The translations under genes were made by a program, and so were the position numbers. From NCBI GenBank assembly GCA_000720845.1, contig JODU01000010.1, forward strand, positions 62,001 through 126,000: DNA of 64,000 nt, read 5' to 3'. Position 1 is the first letter of the stretch. The number at the start of each line of letters is the position of its first letter. The notes under the pieces are model-generated. The model was not told where the DNA came from, made no database searches, and saw nothing but the letters and a program-made list of their open reading frames with translations. Positions 16,018-24,551 of this stretch are shown here, one piece after another. Origin of the DNA: Kitasatospora aureofaciens (GTDB lineage: Bacteria; Actinomycetota; Actinomycetes; Streptomycetales; Streptomycetaceae).

Positions 16018-17402
16018 CCGACGCCCGTGACGATGTCCCGCAGGCGCTCGACGTACAGCCGCAGGTTCTTGTGGGCGACGTCGGTGTCCGGGTAGCGGCT
16101 GGCGAACCACAGGCCCTCCGGGAGCCGGGTCACCCAGGCGCACACCTGGTCGCCGTACGAGACCCGGAGCAGCGCGTACGCCGACTGGTCCGGCCAGTGG
16201 GCCGCGCCGGGGACGTCACGGGCGTCGACGTACGACACGATCGAGTACAGGTCGGGTGAGGTCGGCCGGAAGTCCGTGCCGAGCAGGCGCAGCACCCGGT
16301 CGATCGGCATGCGGGACAGCCGCCGGTTGGCCTGGAGTTCGGCGCGGACGGTGCGCAGGGCGGCGGGGAAGTCGTGGGCCCGTTCCACCGGGATCTCGAT
16401 CGGCGCCCCGCCCACGTACCAGCCGACGGACTCCGTCCACTGGGACCGCGACCGGGTGTGGAAGGGTACGACGGTGCGGTAGACCGGTTCGCCGCCGATC
16501 TCGTGGACGATCAGCGCGGTCGCGGCCAGGACACCGACCAGGCTGCCGCCGTAGGGACGGCAGTACGCCTCGAACGCGGCGGCGTCGGCCGCGTCCACCA
16601 ACGGCTCGCGCAGCATCCGCTGTTCGGGCAGCGGGCCGCCGGGCCGGACGCCGAGGTCGACGGGGAAGGACGGCAGCCGCCCGTCGCAGCGACGGATGAA
16701 CTCCCGCCAGCGGGCGACGATGTCGTGGTCGCCGTCGATGCGGTCCGCCTGCGCCCGCTCGGCCTCGCAGAAGTCGACGTAGGAGCCGACCCTGGGCCGC
16801 GGCACGGTCCGTCCCGCGACGCCCGCGGCGTACAGCTCGCCGACCTCGGCGGGGATGCGGTAGATGGAGTACGCGTCGACGTTGCTGTGGTCGAAGGCCA
16901 TGTAGACGCTGACGCCGTCGTCGCGGACGACCGCCGTGTAGATGAGGTTGGGCCAGCGCAGCGCGTCCGCGACGCGGTCGAAGCGGTCCTGGAGGTGCCG
17001 GGCCAGCTCTGCCGCGTCCGGGAAGTCCCCCACGTCCTCGCGGTGCAGGGCCACGGCGTCCGCGTCAAGCGTGAACCGGCGCATCGTGTCCCCGCCCTCG
17101 CCGCTCCACCGGAACCCGCTGCGCAGCGTCTCGTGCCGCAGGGTCCAGGCGCGCAGCGCCTCCTGGAGCACGTCGAGGTCGACCGGGCCCGGGAGGTCGA
17201 AGGCCGCGCCGAGCCAGGTCGGCACGAACAGGCCGTCCTCGCGCACCGACCGGGCCGTCCGGATGTGCGACTCCTGGATGTACGCGGGCGGTCGCGCGTC
17301 CTCGGGCAGCGCCGCCGCGATGTCGAGCGTCGCGGGACTGAGCGTCCACTCGACGAGGCGCCCGGGCCGGATCTCGCAGCGCTGGATGTCGGTCATTCGC
17401 AC
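15999..17402 (-). CDS. Condensation-domain (acyltransferase-like) protein
   Basis: 467 residues. The layout is that of stand-alone condensation domains of the CoA-dependent acyltransferase superfamily. The N-terminal half includes ALRAWTLRHETLRSGFRW, then VYMAFDHSNVDAYSIYRIP, where HSNVD stands in place of the HHxxxDG catalytic motif with only one His kept. The C-terminal half has TVVPFHTRSRSQWTESVGWYVG, matching the NRP/floor-loop region. No carrier-protein partner is near, so the acceptor is unknown. The GTG at 17402 has GGAG seven bases upstream; an ATG at 17396 is also possible. It lies downstream of the double-MerR gene in the same direction. Confidence 0.82.
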   Translation of the reverse strand: MRMTDIQRCEIRPGRLVEWTLSPATLDIAAALPEDARPPAYIQESHIRTARSVREDGLFVPTWLGAAFDLPGPVDLDVLQEALRAWTLRHETLRSGFRWSGEGGDTMRRFTLDADAVALHREDVGDFPDAAELARHLQDRFDRVADALRWPNLIYTAVVRDDGVSVYMAFDHSNVDAYSIYRIPAEVGELYAAGVAGRTVPRPRVGSYVDFCEAERAQADRIDGDHDIVARWREFIRRCDGRLPSFPVDLGVRPGGPLPEQRMLREPLVDAADAAAFEAYCRPYGGSLVGVLAATALIVHEIGGEPVYRTVVPFHTRSRSQWTESVGWYVGGAPIEIPVERAHDFPAALRTVRAELQANRRLSRMPIDRVLRLLGTDFRPTSPDLYSIVSYVDARDVPGAAHWPDQSAYALLRVSYGDQVCAWVTRLPEGLWFASRYPDTDVAHKNLRLYVERLRDIVTGVGQKPTD

Positions 17403-17575
17403 GAGGGGTCTCCGTTCGCAGATGTACAGACCCGACCAAGGGAATGCCGTCTCCGCGACCGCGCACCTGGTGTGTCGGCAGTGTTCAACGGAACGGATGG
17501 TCTCTCGAACGCCGATACGCCCCGGCGCCCGGCCGTCCTTCACCCTTCCCACCGGCGCCCTTCACGCCTCGCCCG

Positions 17576-18304
17576 TCACTCCAGATACGCGTGCAGGGCG
17601 CCCGCACCCGCCAGCATCGACCGTGTCCGCGCGGTGAGGGCCTGTCCGCGCGCCTCGACCGCCGCCCGCAGCGCCTCGCTGCCGCCCTCCCGCCGCAGGT
17701 CCTCCAGCACGGGCCGGATCCGGTCGAAGAGGTGGTGACTGCGGCGCAGCGCCCGCACCACCCGAGCGTCCCGCACGTCTGCGGGCCCGTACAGCCGGTA
17801 CCCGGTGCCGCGTTCCCGCCCGGGCACGAGCAGCCCCGCCTCCTCCCACACCCGCAGCGCGGACGTCCGTACGCCGATCAGCGCGGCCACCTCGCCGATG
17901 CGCAGCATGTGCGGCCCGTGCGGCCCGGCGTCGGTACGGGGCTCCGGGGCGGCGGTCTCCCGCCCTGCCAGCGCCTCCAGCGCCTCGCCGGCGGCCCGCA
18001 GTGACACCCGCTCCTCGTGCAGCGCGGCGTGCGCGGCGTCCACCAGGGCGAGGGCGGCGGCCACGTCCCCGTCGTGCACCGCCCGCATGACCCGCGTCGC
18101 CGTCACCGCCCCGTACCCCGGCCGCAACGCCCGGTACGTCAGCAGCGCGTCCCGGTGCCGCCCGCCGAAGATCCGGTAGCCGGCGTCGGTCCGCCCGGCC
18201 GGGGGCAGGACACCGGCGTCCTCGTAGTTGCGGACCTGCTGCGTCGACAGCCCGGCCGCACGGGCCAGGTCGACGGTACGCAGCCGCCGCTCGCCGTTGC
18301 TCAC
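17576..18304 (-). CDS. MerR family regulator with two HTH domains
   Basis: 242 residues. The first MerR helix-turn-helix is at the start (LRTVDLARAAGLSTQQVRNYEDAGVLPP), and a second lies near residue 135 (LRIGEVAALIGVRTSALRVWEEAGLLVPGRERGTGYRLY-like). An Ala-rich helical segment separates them. Two MerR DNA-binding domains in one chain are unusual, because most members have one and dimerise. The GTG at 18304 lies exactly seven bases after a TAGGCT -10 element on the minus strand, so the mRNA is probably leaderless. It shares its promoter region with the divergent methyltransferase, a likely target. Confidence 0.85.
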   Translation of the reverse strand: MSNGERRLRTVDLARAAGLSTQQVRNYEDAGVLPPAGRTDAGYRIFGGRHRDALLTYRALRPGYGAVTATRVMRAVHDGDVAAALALVDAAHAALHEERVSLRAAGEALEALAGRETAAPEPRTDAGPHGPHMLRIGEVAALIGVRTSALRVWEEAGLLVPGRERGTGYRLYGPADVRDARVVRALRRSHHLFDRIRPVLEDLRREGGSEALRAAVEARGQALTARTRSMLAGAGALHAYLE

Positions 18305-18311
18305 CCGGCGC

Positions 18312-18347
18312 AGCCTATGCGGGGGCCGCAGAGCCATAATGCGGGCC
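18312..18347. promoter_or_regulatory. Back-to-back leaderless promoters for the MerR and methyltransferase genes
   Basis: On the minus strand TAGGCT (18317-18312) is seven bases from the GTG at 18304. On the plus strand CATAAT (18335-18340) is seven bases from the ATG at 18348. Both have the spacing of leaderless transcripts, and neither gene has a clear ribosome site. The two -10 boxes are only 17 bases apart, so the promoters must interfere. Confidence 0.65.
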
Positions 18348-18950
18348 ATGTCGCTTCAGGGGACGGACGCCTACCGGGACGACGACGGCACCCTGCCGGG
18401 ACTGGTCGCCCGGGCCGTGGCGGCGGCGCGGGCGCACGGCTTCGCCCACTCGTGCCGTCCCGAACAGGGCCGCCTGCTCCGCCTGCTGGCCGCGGGGGCA
18501 CCGCACGCCATCGCCGAGACGGGCACGGGCTGCGGCGTCGGCCTGGCCTGGCCGGCCTCCGGCGCCCGCCCGGGGACCCGGCTGGTCGGCGTCGAGCGGG
18601 ACGCGGAGCGGGTCCGTGTCGCCAGGCGGGTCTTCCGGGAGCACCCGGGGGTCGAGATCCTCCACGGAGACTGGCGACGCGTCGGGGAACGCGGCCCGTA
18701 CGGCCTGCTGGTGCTGGACGGCGGAGGCCAGGCGAAGGGCGACGGCGCCGCCGACCCGGTCCGTCTCCTCACCGTCGGCGGCACCCTGGTGGTCGACGAC
18801 TTCACCCCCGCCACCACCTGGCCGCCCCGCTTCGACGGCGCCCCGGACCGTCCCCGGCTGCACTGGCTGGAGCACCCGGCCCTGCACACCACGGAACTGC
18901 GCCTCGCCCCGGACCTGGCCGCGATCGTCGGCACCCGGCTGAGGGTCTGA
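18348..18950 (+). CDS. Class I SAM-dependent methyltransferase (O-methyltransferase-like)
   Basis: 200 residues. AIAETGTGCGVGLAWPAS is motif I of the SAM-binding Rossmann fold (Glu-Thr-Gly-Thr-Gly-Cys-Gly-Val-Gly). RLVGVERDAERVRVARR is motif II with the acidic residue for the ribose, and LLVLDGGGQ and LVVDDFTPATTWP hold the later motifs that bind metal in catechol-type O-methyltransferases. The substrate is unknown. The ATG at 18348 is placed for leaderless translation; another in-frame ATG is at 18339. It is divergent from the double-MerR regulator and ends just before a strong terminator. Confidence 0.85.
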   Translation: MSLQGTDAYRDDDGTLPGLVARAVAAARAHGFAHSCRPEQGRLLRLLAAGAPHAIAETGTGCGVGLAWPASGARPGTRLVGVERDAERVRVARRVFREHPGVEILHGDWRRVGERGPYGLLVLDGGGQAKGDGAADPVRLLTVGGTLVVDDFTPATTWPPRFDGAPDRPRLHWLEHPALHTTELRLAPDLAAIVGTRLRV

Positions 18951-18958
18951 CGGGAGGA

Positions 18959-18997
18959 GGCCCTGGGCCGTGGCGGGGGAAGCCACGGCCCAGGGCC
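18959..18997. terminator. Bidirectional terminator hairpin
   Basis: Perfect 16-base arms (18959-18974 and 18982-18997) enclose a 7-base loop. It sits between the end of the methyltransferase (plus) and the end of the hydrolase (minus), so it can serve both. Confidence 0.85.
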
Positions 18998-19026
18998 GGT
19001 CTGTGGGGCCGGTGTCCGGCGGGTGG

Positions 19027-19932
19027 TCAGCGGGCCTCGGCGGCGCGGTCGGTGACGTCCTGGACCGTCTTGAGGGCGAGGTCGGGGCGGTCGGTGTGGA
19101 TGTAGTGGCCGCTGCTCTCGGCGGTGGTGAGCTTCGCGTCGGTGGAGAGCTGCCGCCACTCCTGCTGGCCCTCGGCCCACATCTTCTCCAGGGCGGGACC
19201 GTAGTCCGGGACCTCGGCGTACTGCGACTCGTGCCTGAGGATCTCGACGGGGATGTCCCCGGCGGAGCGGACCGGGCCGTCGGCGATGACGAACTGCTCC
19301 GGGTTCTGGCCCTCGTTGGCCGCGAGCGCGCCGTCCCGGACCTGGGTCGCCGCGCCGGTGGCGTCGGCGGGGATGGTGCGCTTCATGTCACGGGTGAGGT
19401 GGGGGACGGTGGCGTCCAGGAGGACCAGGCCCTTGACGCGGTCGGTGTGGTCGGGGGTGTAGCGGGCGGCGATGTAGCCGCCCAGGGAGTGTCCGGCCAG
19501 GACGACGGGGCGGTCACCGGCGAGGTCGTCGAGGAGCTTGGTGAGCAGGCCGCCGGCGTCGTCGACGGTCTGCGGGGTGCCGGGGGCGGGCTTGTCGCTC
19601 CTGCCCTCCCCGAGTCGGTCGTAGGAGCAGACCCGGTCCGTCTTGCTGAGGGACTTCTGCAGGGCGGCCATGTTGTCCAGGCCCTCGCCGCCGCCGGGCA
19701 TCAGCATCACCAGCGGCCGGTCCGCGTCCGAGTGGCCGGAGCAGGAGACGTTGACCGTGCGGCCGTCGACGTCCATCTTCTTCGTGCCGGTGAAGGAGGC
19801 TCCCGCGGAAGCCGTGGTGTCCTTCGCGTCGGAGTCGTCCTTGCCGTATTCCTCGTTCAGGACGAGTCCCGCGCCGGCCACGGTGCAGACGACGGCGATC
19901 GCGGCGGTCGCCTTGGCGAGGGTGCGGAACAT
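19027..19932 (-). CDS. Secreted or membrane-anchored alpha/beta hydrolase
   Basis: 301 residues. An N-terminal hydrophobic segment (ATAAIAVVCTVAGAGLVL) places the rest outside the cell. The hydrolase fold shows PLVMLMPGGGEG as oxyanion region, CSYDRLGEGRSDKP, and VVLAGHSLGGYIAARY with nucleophile Ser. VPHLTRDMKR follows LLDAT, and SSGHYIHTDRPDL near the end gives the catalytic His. The substrate is unknown. A -10 like TAGAGT on the minus strand (20028-20023) lies about 90 bases upstream. A TetR gene lies upstream on the same strand and may control it. Confidence 0.88.
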   Translation of the reverse strand: MFRTLAKATAAIAVVCTVAGAGLVLNEEYGKDDSDAKDTTASAGASFTGTKKMDVDGRTVNVSCSGHSDADRPLVMLMPGGGEGLDNMAALQKSLSKTDRVCSYDRLGEGRSDKPAPGTPQTVDDAGGLLTKLLDDLAGDRPVVLAGHSLGGYIAARYTPDHTDRVKGLVLLDATVPHLTRDMKRTIPADATGAATQVRDGALAANEGQNPEQFVIADGPVRSAGDIPVEILRHESQYAEVPDYGPALEKMWAEGQQEWRQLSTDAKLTTAESSGHYIHTDRPDLALKTVQDVTDRAAEAR

Positions 19933-20104
19933 GGGGGGCCTCCAGCAGGCAAGGGTGGGGTGGGGAAGCGGTGTTGGGGGGAGTTCTCTCTGTCGTCCTG
20001 TGGTGCTCGGCGACTGATGAAGACTCTATGGATCCACCGGCCCCGGATCGTCACCCCGCGGTGGACACCTGCCCGTAGCTCCCTCGGGGGACGGCCCCGC
20101 CGCC

Positions 20105-20704
20105 CTACGCCCCGTCCGCGCCGATCGACCGCCAGATCCGCTCCGGCAGAACCCGCGCGGCCTCGTCCAGGTCCACGTCCCCGACGGTCAGCCAGCGGCG
20201 GCTGACCCCGACGACGGGGCCCAGGATGAGGGACTCCAGCAGGGCGGGGGGCAGCGCCGCGATCTCGCCCCGCTGGACGTGCCGCATCACCCAGGAGGTG
20301 AGCGGCGGCATCCTGGCCTCCTGGACGTCGCGGAGTTCCTTCCCCTGTGACATGCCCACCTGGTCCGCTCGGGAGGAGTGCAGGAGGCGGCTCACGTCGG
20401 GATGCTCCTGGACGAAGGCCAGGTAGGCGCAGACCAGTGCGCGGACGCCGGTCCGCGCGTCGTGCGAGCGCGCCACCGCTTCGGCCAGCTGCTCCAGCAG
20501 TCGTCCGAGCCAGCGTGTCAGCAGCGCGTTGACGAGCCCGTCGATGCTGCCGAAGTGGTGGTAGAGGCTCCCCAGGCTGACGCCGCTCGCCCTGGTCACG
20601 GCGCTGACCGTCAGCCCCTGTTCTCCCGCATCGGTGTACACACGCAGGGCGGCGTCCAGGAGGAGGCCGGAGGTGACCTCGCCGCGGTGTTGTTTGGGGC
20701 TCAT
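20105..20704 (-). CDS. TetR family transcriptional regulator
   Basis: 199 residues. The N-terminal HTH covers about residues 10-57: LLLDAALRVYTDAGEQGLTVSAV, then VSLGSLYHHFGSIDGLVNALL, the usual recognition helix Ser-Leu-Gly-Ser-Leu-Tyr-His-His-Phe. The C-terminal ligand domain is typical in length. Two copies of TTCTAGAA just upstream of the ATG (20731-20738 and 20744-20751) make a clear candidate operator, implying autoregulation. Possible targets are the hydrolase downstream on the same strand and the divergent kinase at 20881. The ligand is unknown. Confidence 0.93.
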   Translation of the reverse strand: MSPKQHRGEVTSGLLLDAALRVYTDAGEQGLTVSAVTRASGVSLGSLYHHFGSIDGLVNALLTRWLGRLLEQLAEAVARSHDARTGVRALVCAYLAFVQEHPDVSRLLHSSRADQVGMSQGKELRDVQEARMPPLTSWVMRHVQRGEIAALPPALLESLILGPVVGVSRRWLTVGDVDLDEAARVLPERIWRSIGADGA

Positions 20705-20728
20705 GGGCAGGCGCGCTCTCGTTTCCCG

Positions 20729-20752
20729 TTTTCTAGAATAATTTTCTAGAAG
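20729..20752. promoter_or_regulatory. Tandem palindromic operator, likely for the adjacent TetR protein
   Basis: TTTTCTAGAA occurs twice (20729-20738 and 20742-20751), each containing the 8-base palindrome TTCTAGAA, with centres 13 bases apart. It is an AT-rich island in GC-rich DNA, 25 bases upstream of the TetR start. Two dimers could bind side by side. Confidence 0.75.
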
Positions 20753-20880
20753 TTCCTTCCAATCCTAGGCCCGTCTGACTCAGACTGTCCCCTGCGGGAC
20801 GCGCGTCCGCCCGGACTTCGGAGGGGAGCGGGCGGGCCGCGGGTCCCCGGCCGACGGGACAACGGGGAGACAGGGCTGAC

Positions 20881-22752
20881 GTGTTGGAGCTGGACGGCAG
20901 CGGCGCGGGACCGCTGCGGGACGGGGACCCACGCTGGATCGGGCCGATCCCGCTGATCGGACGCCTCGGCGCCGGCGGCATGGGCCGGGTCTATCTCGGC
21001 GTCCACGAGGGCCGGTACGCCGCGGTCAAGCAACTCCTGCCCTCGGTCGTCGCCGAGGACGAGGACTTCCTGCGCCGCTTCGGGCACGAGCTGGACAACC
21101 TGGCCCGCTTGCCCGCGGAGGCGACCGCGCCGCTGCTCGCCGGGGACCGGGACGCCCGGCCGCCGTGGTTCGCCACCGCCTATGTCCCGGGCCTGACCCT
21201 GACCGGGGCGCTGGAGGCCCACGGCGGCCCGCTGCCCGCCGGTGCGCTGTGGCTGCTGCTGCGGGAGGCCGCCAGGGGCCTGGCGGCGGTGCACGCCCTG
21301 GACATGGTGCACCGGGACCTGAAGCCGTCCAACGTGATGCTGACGCTGGAGGGCCTGACCCTCATCGACTTCGGCGTGGCCCGGGCCGCGGAGCAGAGCC
21401 GGCTGACGAGGACGGGCATGGTGGTGGGCACGCCCGCCTACATGTCGCCGGAGCAGGCCTCCGGGAAGCCGTCGTCCAGCGGCGCCGTGGACGTCTTCGC
21501 GCTGGGTTCGGTGCTGGCGTACGCGGCGTCGGGGCGGCCGCCCTTCGGTGACGAGTCGGGGCACGCGGTGCTGTACCGCATCGTGCACGAGGAGCCCGAC
21601 CTCGGGCCGTTGCGGGAGCTGGACGCGGAGTTGGCCGACGTGGTCGCGTCCTGCCTGGACAAGGACCACGAGGGCCGGCCCACCGCCGCGGAACTGCTGG
21701 AGACCGCCGAGCGGCACGGCCCGTACGAACCGCCGCTGTGGCCGCGTGCCCTCACCGAGCGGCTGACCGAACGGGCCGCCTTCGTCACGAAGCCGCCGGA
21801 GGAGGCGGACCTCCCCGAACCGGAGCCCCGGCCCGAGCCCGGTCCGGAGGCCGAACGCGACTCCGCCGTCACCCGGCGGCCTGATCCGGACCGGTCCGAA
21901 CGGCGACGCCGCAGCCGCGTCTTCTTCGCCGTCGTCCCGGTCGTGGTCGCCGCCGGGGCGACACTCGCCGTGCAACTCCTGCCGTACACCCTCGACCCCG
22001 GCGACCGCGCGGACGCGTCGCCGTCGTCGTCCGCACCGGCGTCGAGCGCCCCCGCGGCGTCTGCGACCGGGCCCGGGAAGGCGGCGCACACGTCGACGCC
22101 GGACCCGTCCGCGTCACCCAGCCGATCGCCCGGGGAGCAGGGCGGAGAGCGGGACGACGCGGGTGCGGGGGAGCGGGGCGGTGCCGGTGGTGCGCGAGCG
22201 GATGCGGACGCGGGTGCGGGTGGGACCGGGGCAGGTTCCGGTTCTGGTTCGTCCGGTGGGGGCGACGCCGGTGCCGGTGCCGGTACCAGTGCCGGTGCCG
22301 GCAGTGGCGACGGCTCCGGCTCGGGCTCCGGATCGGGCTCGGACTCCGGTTCCGGTTCCGGTTCCGGAGACGGCGACGCGCCTGGATCAGGTGTCTTCAT
22401 GCTCAAGAACGCCAAGAACGGTCGGTGCATGACCACCGCCGTCGCCGACGCCCCGTACGACGGCGCCTGCACGGGCGACGCGGCCACCTGGACCTTCCGG
22501 AGCAGGCCCGACGGCACCGTGTGGATCATCAACGGGCTCTCGGGCCAATGCATCTACACCGCGGCGATCGGGCACCCGGTCTTCTCGTTCCCCTGCGGCC
22601 GTACCACCGGGCAGGAATGGCGCACAGGGCCCGGCGGCACCCTCGTGAACGCCGCGACCGGCGGCTGCGTCACCGTCAGCGCGATGAGCGGCACCAGCGT
22701 CCGGAACGAGGCCTGCGACCAGTCGGCGGCTCAGCGCTGGAACCGCGCCTAG
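20881..22752 (+). CDS. Membrane Ser/Thr protein kinase with C-terminal beta-trefoil-like domain
   Basis: 623 residues. The cytoplasmic kinase domain (about 20-275) shows GRLGAGGMGRVYLG, YAAVKQ with the ATP-binding Lys, VHRDLKPSNVML, LIDFGVAR and YMSPEQASG. A membrane helix (VFFAVVPVVVAAGATLAVQLLP, about 343-364) leads to a long Ser/Gly/Ala linker of low complexity. An outer domain of about 120 residues has repeated Cys and QxW-like ends (QEWRTGPGG, AAQRWNRA), as in ricin-B lectin folds, suggesting a sugar or cell-wall sensor. The kinase and outer domains are closely similar to those of the gene at 28016. The last four bases overlap the convergent LysR gene. Confidence 0.9.
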   Translation: MLELDGSGAGPLRDGDPRWIGPIPLIGRLGAGGMGRVYLGVHEGRYAAVKQLLPSVVAEDEDFLRRFGHELDNLARLPAEATAPLLAGDRDARPPWFATAYVPGLTLTGALEAHGGPLPAGALWLLLREAARGLAAVHALDMVHRDLKPSNVMLTLEGLTLIDFGVARAAEQSRLTRTGMVVGTPAYMSPEQASGKPSSSGAVDVFALGSVLAYAASGRPPFGDESGHAVLYRIVHEEPDLGPLRELDAELADVVASCLDKDHEGRPTAAELLETAERHGPYEPPLWPRALTERLTERAAFVTKPPEEADLPEPEPRPEPGPEAERDSAVTRRPDPDRSERRRRSRVFFAVVPVVVAAGATLAVQLLPYTLDPGDRADASPSSSAPASSAPAASATGPGKAAHTSTPDPSASPSRSPGEQGGERDDAGAGERGGAGGARADADAGAGGTGAGSGSGSSGGGDAGAGAGTSAGAGSGDGSGSGSGSGSDSGSGSGSGDGDAPGSGVFMLKNAKNGRCMTTAVADAPYDGACTGDAATWTFRSRPDGTVWIINGLSGQCIYTAAIGHPVFSFPCGRTTGQEWRTGPGGTLVNAATGGCVTVSAMSGTSVRNEACDQSAAQRWNRA

Positions 22753-23603
22753 GGAGTGTCGTACGCCGCGATCGCGGTCCGGACGAACGCGCGGACCAGC
22801 GGGTTCGGGCCGGTCCGCGGCCAGGCCAGCACCACCGGGCTCGGCGGCAGGCCCGTCAGCGGGACCACGACGAGCCCCTCGTCGGGGACGTGACCGGCGA
22901 GGGTCATGCCGACCGTGCCGTTCCACAGGACGGCCTGCCGGCACTCCCGCACGGTGCGCACCACCGGCCCGGTGCGCGGCTCCCCGCCGTTCCAGAAGGC
23001 TTGCCACAGGGGGTCCGTGCCCGCGGGGAACCGGAACCAGCGGCGGTCGGCCAGCTCCGCCGGGTCCAGGCCCGCGCGGCCGGCCAGCGGATCGTCGGCG
23101 CGCAGCAGGGCGCCCACCGGGTCGGCGCGCAGGGTGTGCGTGGTCAGGCCGGTCGGGTCGAAGGGGCCGCGGGTGAGCGCCACGTCGACCAGTCCGGCGT
23201 GCAGCCCGCAGGTGGGGTCGGTCAGGTCGGTCTCGCGAACGGTGACCTCGACGTTCGGGTGGCGCTCGCGGTGGGCGTCGGCCAGCCGGACCACGTCGGG
23301 GTCGGCGCTGTCGCCGAGGATGCCGACGGTGAGGGTCGCGGCACCGGCCGCGGTGGCCACGCGCGCGCGTACCCGGTCGGCCCGGTCGAGCAGGGCGCGT
23401 GCCTCGTCGAGCAGCACCGCCCCGGCCCCGGTGAGGGTGACGCCGCCGGAGGTGCGGTGGAACAGCGTGGCGCCCAGCTCCGTCTCCAGCGCCCTGATCG
23501 CCCGGCTCAGCGGAGGCTGGCTCATGTGCAGCCGGACGGCCGCCCGGCCGAAGTGGAGTTCCTCGGCGACCGCCACGAAGTAACGCAGCGTACGTAGCTC
23601 CAT
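22749..23603 (-). CDS. LysR family transcriptional regulator
   Basis: 284 residues. The start MELRTLRYFVAVAEELHFGR and MSQPPLSRAIRALETELG form the winged HTH at residues 1-60. The remainder is a LysR substrate-binding domain (TLTVGILGDSADPDVV onward). The ATG at 23603 matches the family start; the frame runs further upstream but not in family-like sequence. It is divergent from the cupin-DoxX pair, and the space between holds a perfect palindrome of T-N11-A type, so it very likely controls them. Its end overlaps the kinase gene by four bases. Confidence 0.93.
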   Translation of the reverse strand: MELRTLRYFVAVAEELHFGRAAVRLHMSQPPLSRAIRALETELGATLFHRTSGGVTLTGAGAVLLDEARALLDRADRVRARVATAAGAATLTVGILGDSADPDVVRLADAHRERHPNVEVTVRETDLTDPTCGLHAGLVDVALTRGPFDPTGLTTHTLRADPVGALLRADDPLAGRAGLDPAELADRRWFRFPAGTDPLWQAFWNGGEPRTGPVVRTVRECRQAVLWNGTVGMTLAGHVPDEGLVVVPLTGLPPSPVVLAWPRTGPNPLVRAFVRTAIAAYDTP

Positions 23604-23610
23604 CCTGCGA

Positions 23611-23629
23611 CGATACCCGTGCGGTATCG
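23611..23629. promoter_or_regulatory. LysR-type operator between LysR and cupin genes
   Basis: CGATACC (23611-23617) and GGTATCG (23623-23629) form a perfect inverted repeat with a 5-base centre. It contains ATAC-N7-GTAT, the T-N11-A layout of LysR sites. It lies 8 bases from the LysR start and 55 from the cupin start. Confidence 0.78.
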
Positions 23630-23683
23630 AGTGCGCGGAACCGGTCTTGGACGCCCCCGGTGCCCCGGCGGTGGAATCGGGGC

Positions 23684-24178
23684 ATGACCGATGAACCACA
23701 CGACAGCGACGGCCGGGACCCCGCCGTCTCCGTGGTCGGCCCGGACGACGGTGAGACGATCCTCCTGGGCACCACCCGCATGCGCGTCCTGGAGGACGGC
23801 AGCCACACCGGCCACCGCCTGGGCATGGCCGAGTCCGTGCTCGCCCCGCACACCCCCGGACCGCCCCAGCACCGCCACGCCCGGCACGACGAGGGCTTCT
23901 ACGTCATCTCCGGCACGGTGCGCTTCACCGTGGGGGACGAGGACATCGACGCGACGGCGGGCACGCTCGTGATGGTCCCGCCGGGGGCACCGCACACCTT
24001 CGCCAACACCACCGGCGAACCGGCCCGCATGCTCAGCACCTTCACCCCGGACCTGTACGTCCAGTACTTCCGCGACCTGAGGGAGCTGTACGCCGACGGC
24101 CGGACCCCGACCCCGGGGGAGAGCCTGCGCACGATGAGCCGCTACGCGACCGAGCCGGTCCGGAGCGCCGGGTCGTGA
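23684..24178 (+). CDS. Cupin domain protein
   Basis: 164 residues, a single cupin barrel. HTPGPPQHRHARHDEGFYVISG (about 57-78) gives cupin motif 1 with the His-x-His metal ligands and Glu. VMVPPGAPHTFANTTG (about 101-116) gives motif 2 with the last His. The function could be an isomerase, a dioxygenase or simple metal or small-molecule binding; the sequence does not decide. The ATG at 23684 follows weak GGAATCGGGG. The stop overlaps the DoxX start by four bases, so both are co-translated under the divergent LysR gene. Confidence 0.88.
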   Translation: MTDEPHDSDGRDPAVSVVGPDDGETILLGTTRMRVLEDGSHTGHRLGMAESVLAPHTPGPPQHRHARHDEGFYVISGTVRFTVGDEDIDATAGTLVMVPPGAPHTFANTTGEPARMLSTFTPDLYVQYFRDLRELYADGRTPTPGESLRTMSRYATEPVRSAGS

Positions 24179-24537
24179 ACGTCGCGTACTGGATCGTCGC
24201 CGGGCTCCTGGCCGCCTTCTACCTCTACGGGGGTGCGCTGAAGGTGGTGCGGAGCAGGGCGGGGCTGCGGCCGATGATGGCCTGGGTGGACAGCACGCCG
24301 ATGCCGGCCGTCCGCGCCATCGGGCTGGTCGAGGTTCTCGGCGCGGCCGGGCTGGTCCTGCCGCCGCTGACCGGCGTCGCGCCCTGGCTGGCCCTGGCCG
24401 CGGCCGTCGGGTTCGTCGTCCTGCAGATCGCCGCGACCGGGGTCCACCTGCGCCTCGGGGACCGCCGAGTCGCCCTGAACCTCGCCCTGCTGGCCACCGC
24501 CGCCGTCACCGCCGCGCTCGCCACGGCCTGGCGGTGA
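24175..24537 (+). CDS. DoxX family membrane protein
   Basis: 120 residues with four hydrophobic helices: VAYWIVAGLLAAFYLYGGAL, IGLVEVLGAAGLVLPPL, WLALAAAVGFVVLQIAA and the last about 20 residues. The Leu-Tyr-Gly-Gly-Ala-Leu-Lys region after helix 1 and GLVEVLGAAGLVLP are typical of DoxX-like proteins, a poorly defined family linked to redox and thiol homeostasis. The GTG overlaps the cupin stop (GTGA). Probably regulated with the cupin by the LysR protein. Confidence 0.87.
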   Translation: MNVAYWIVAGLLAAFYLYGGALKVVRSRAGLRPMMAWVDSTPMPAVRAIGLVEVLGAAGLVLPPLTGVAPWLALAAAVGFVVLQIAATGVHLRLGDRRVALNLALLATAAVTAALATAWR

Positions 24538-24551
24538 CCTGGCGTCCGGCG

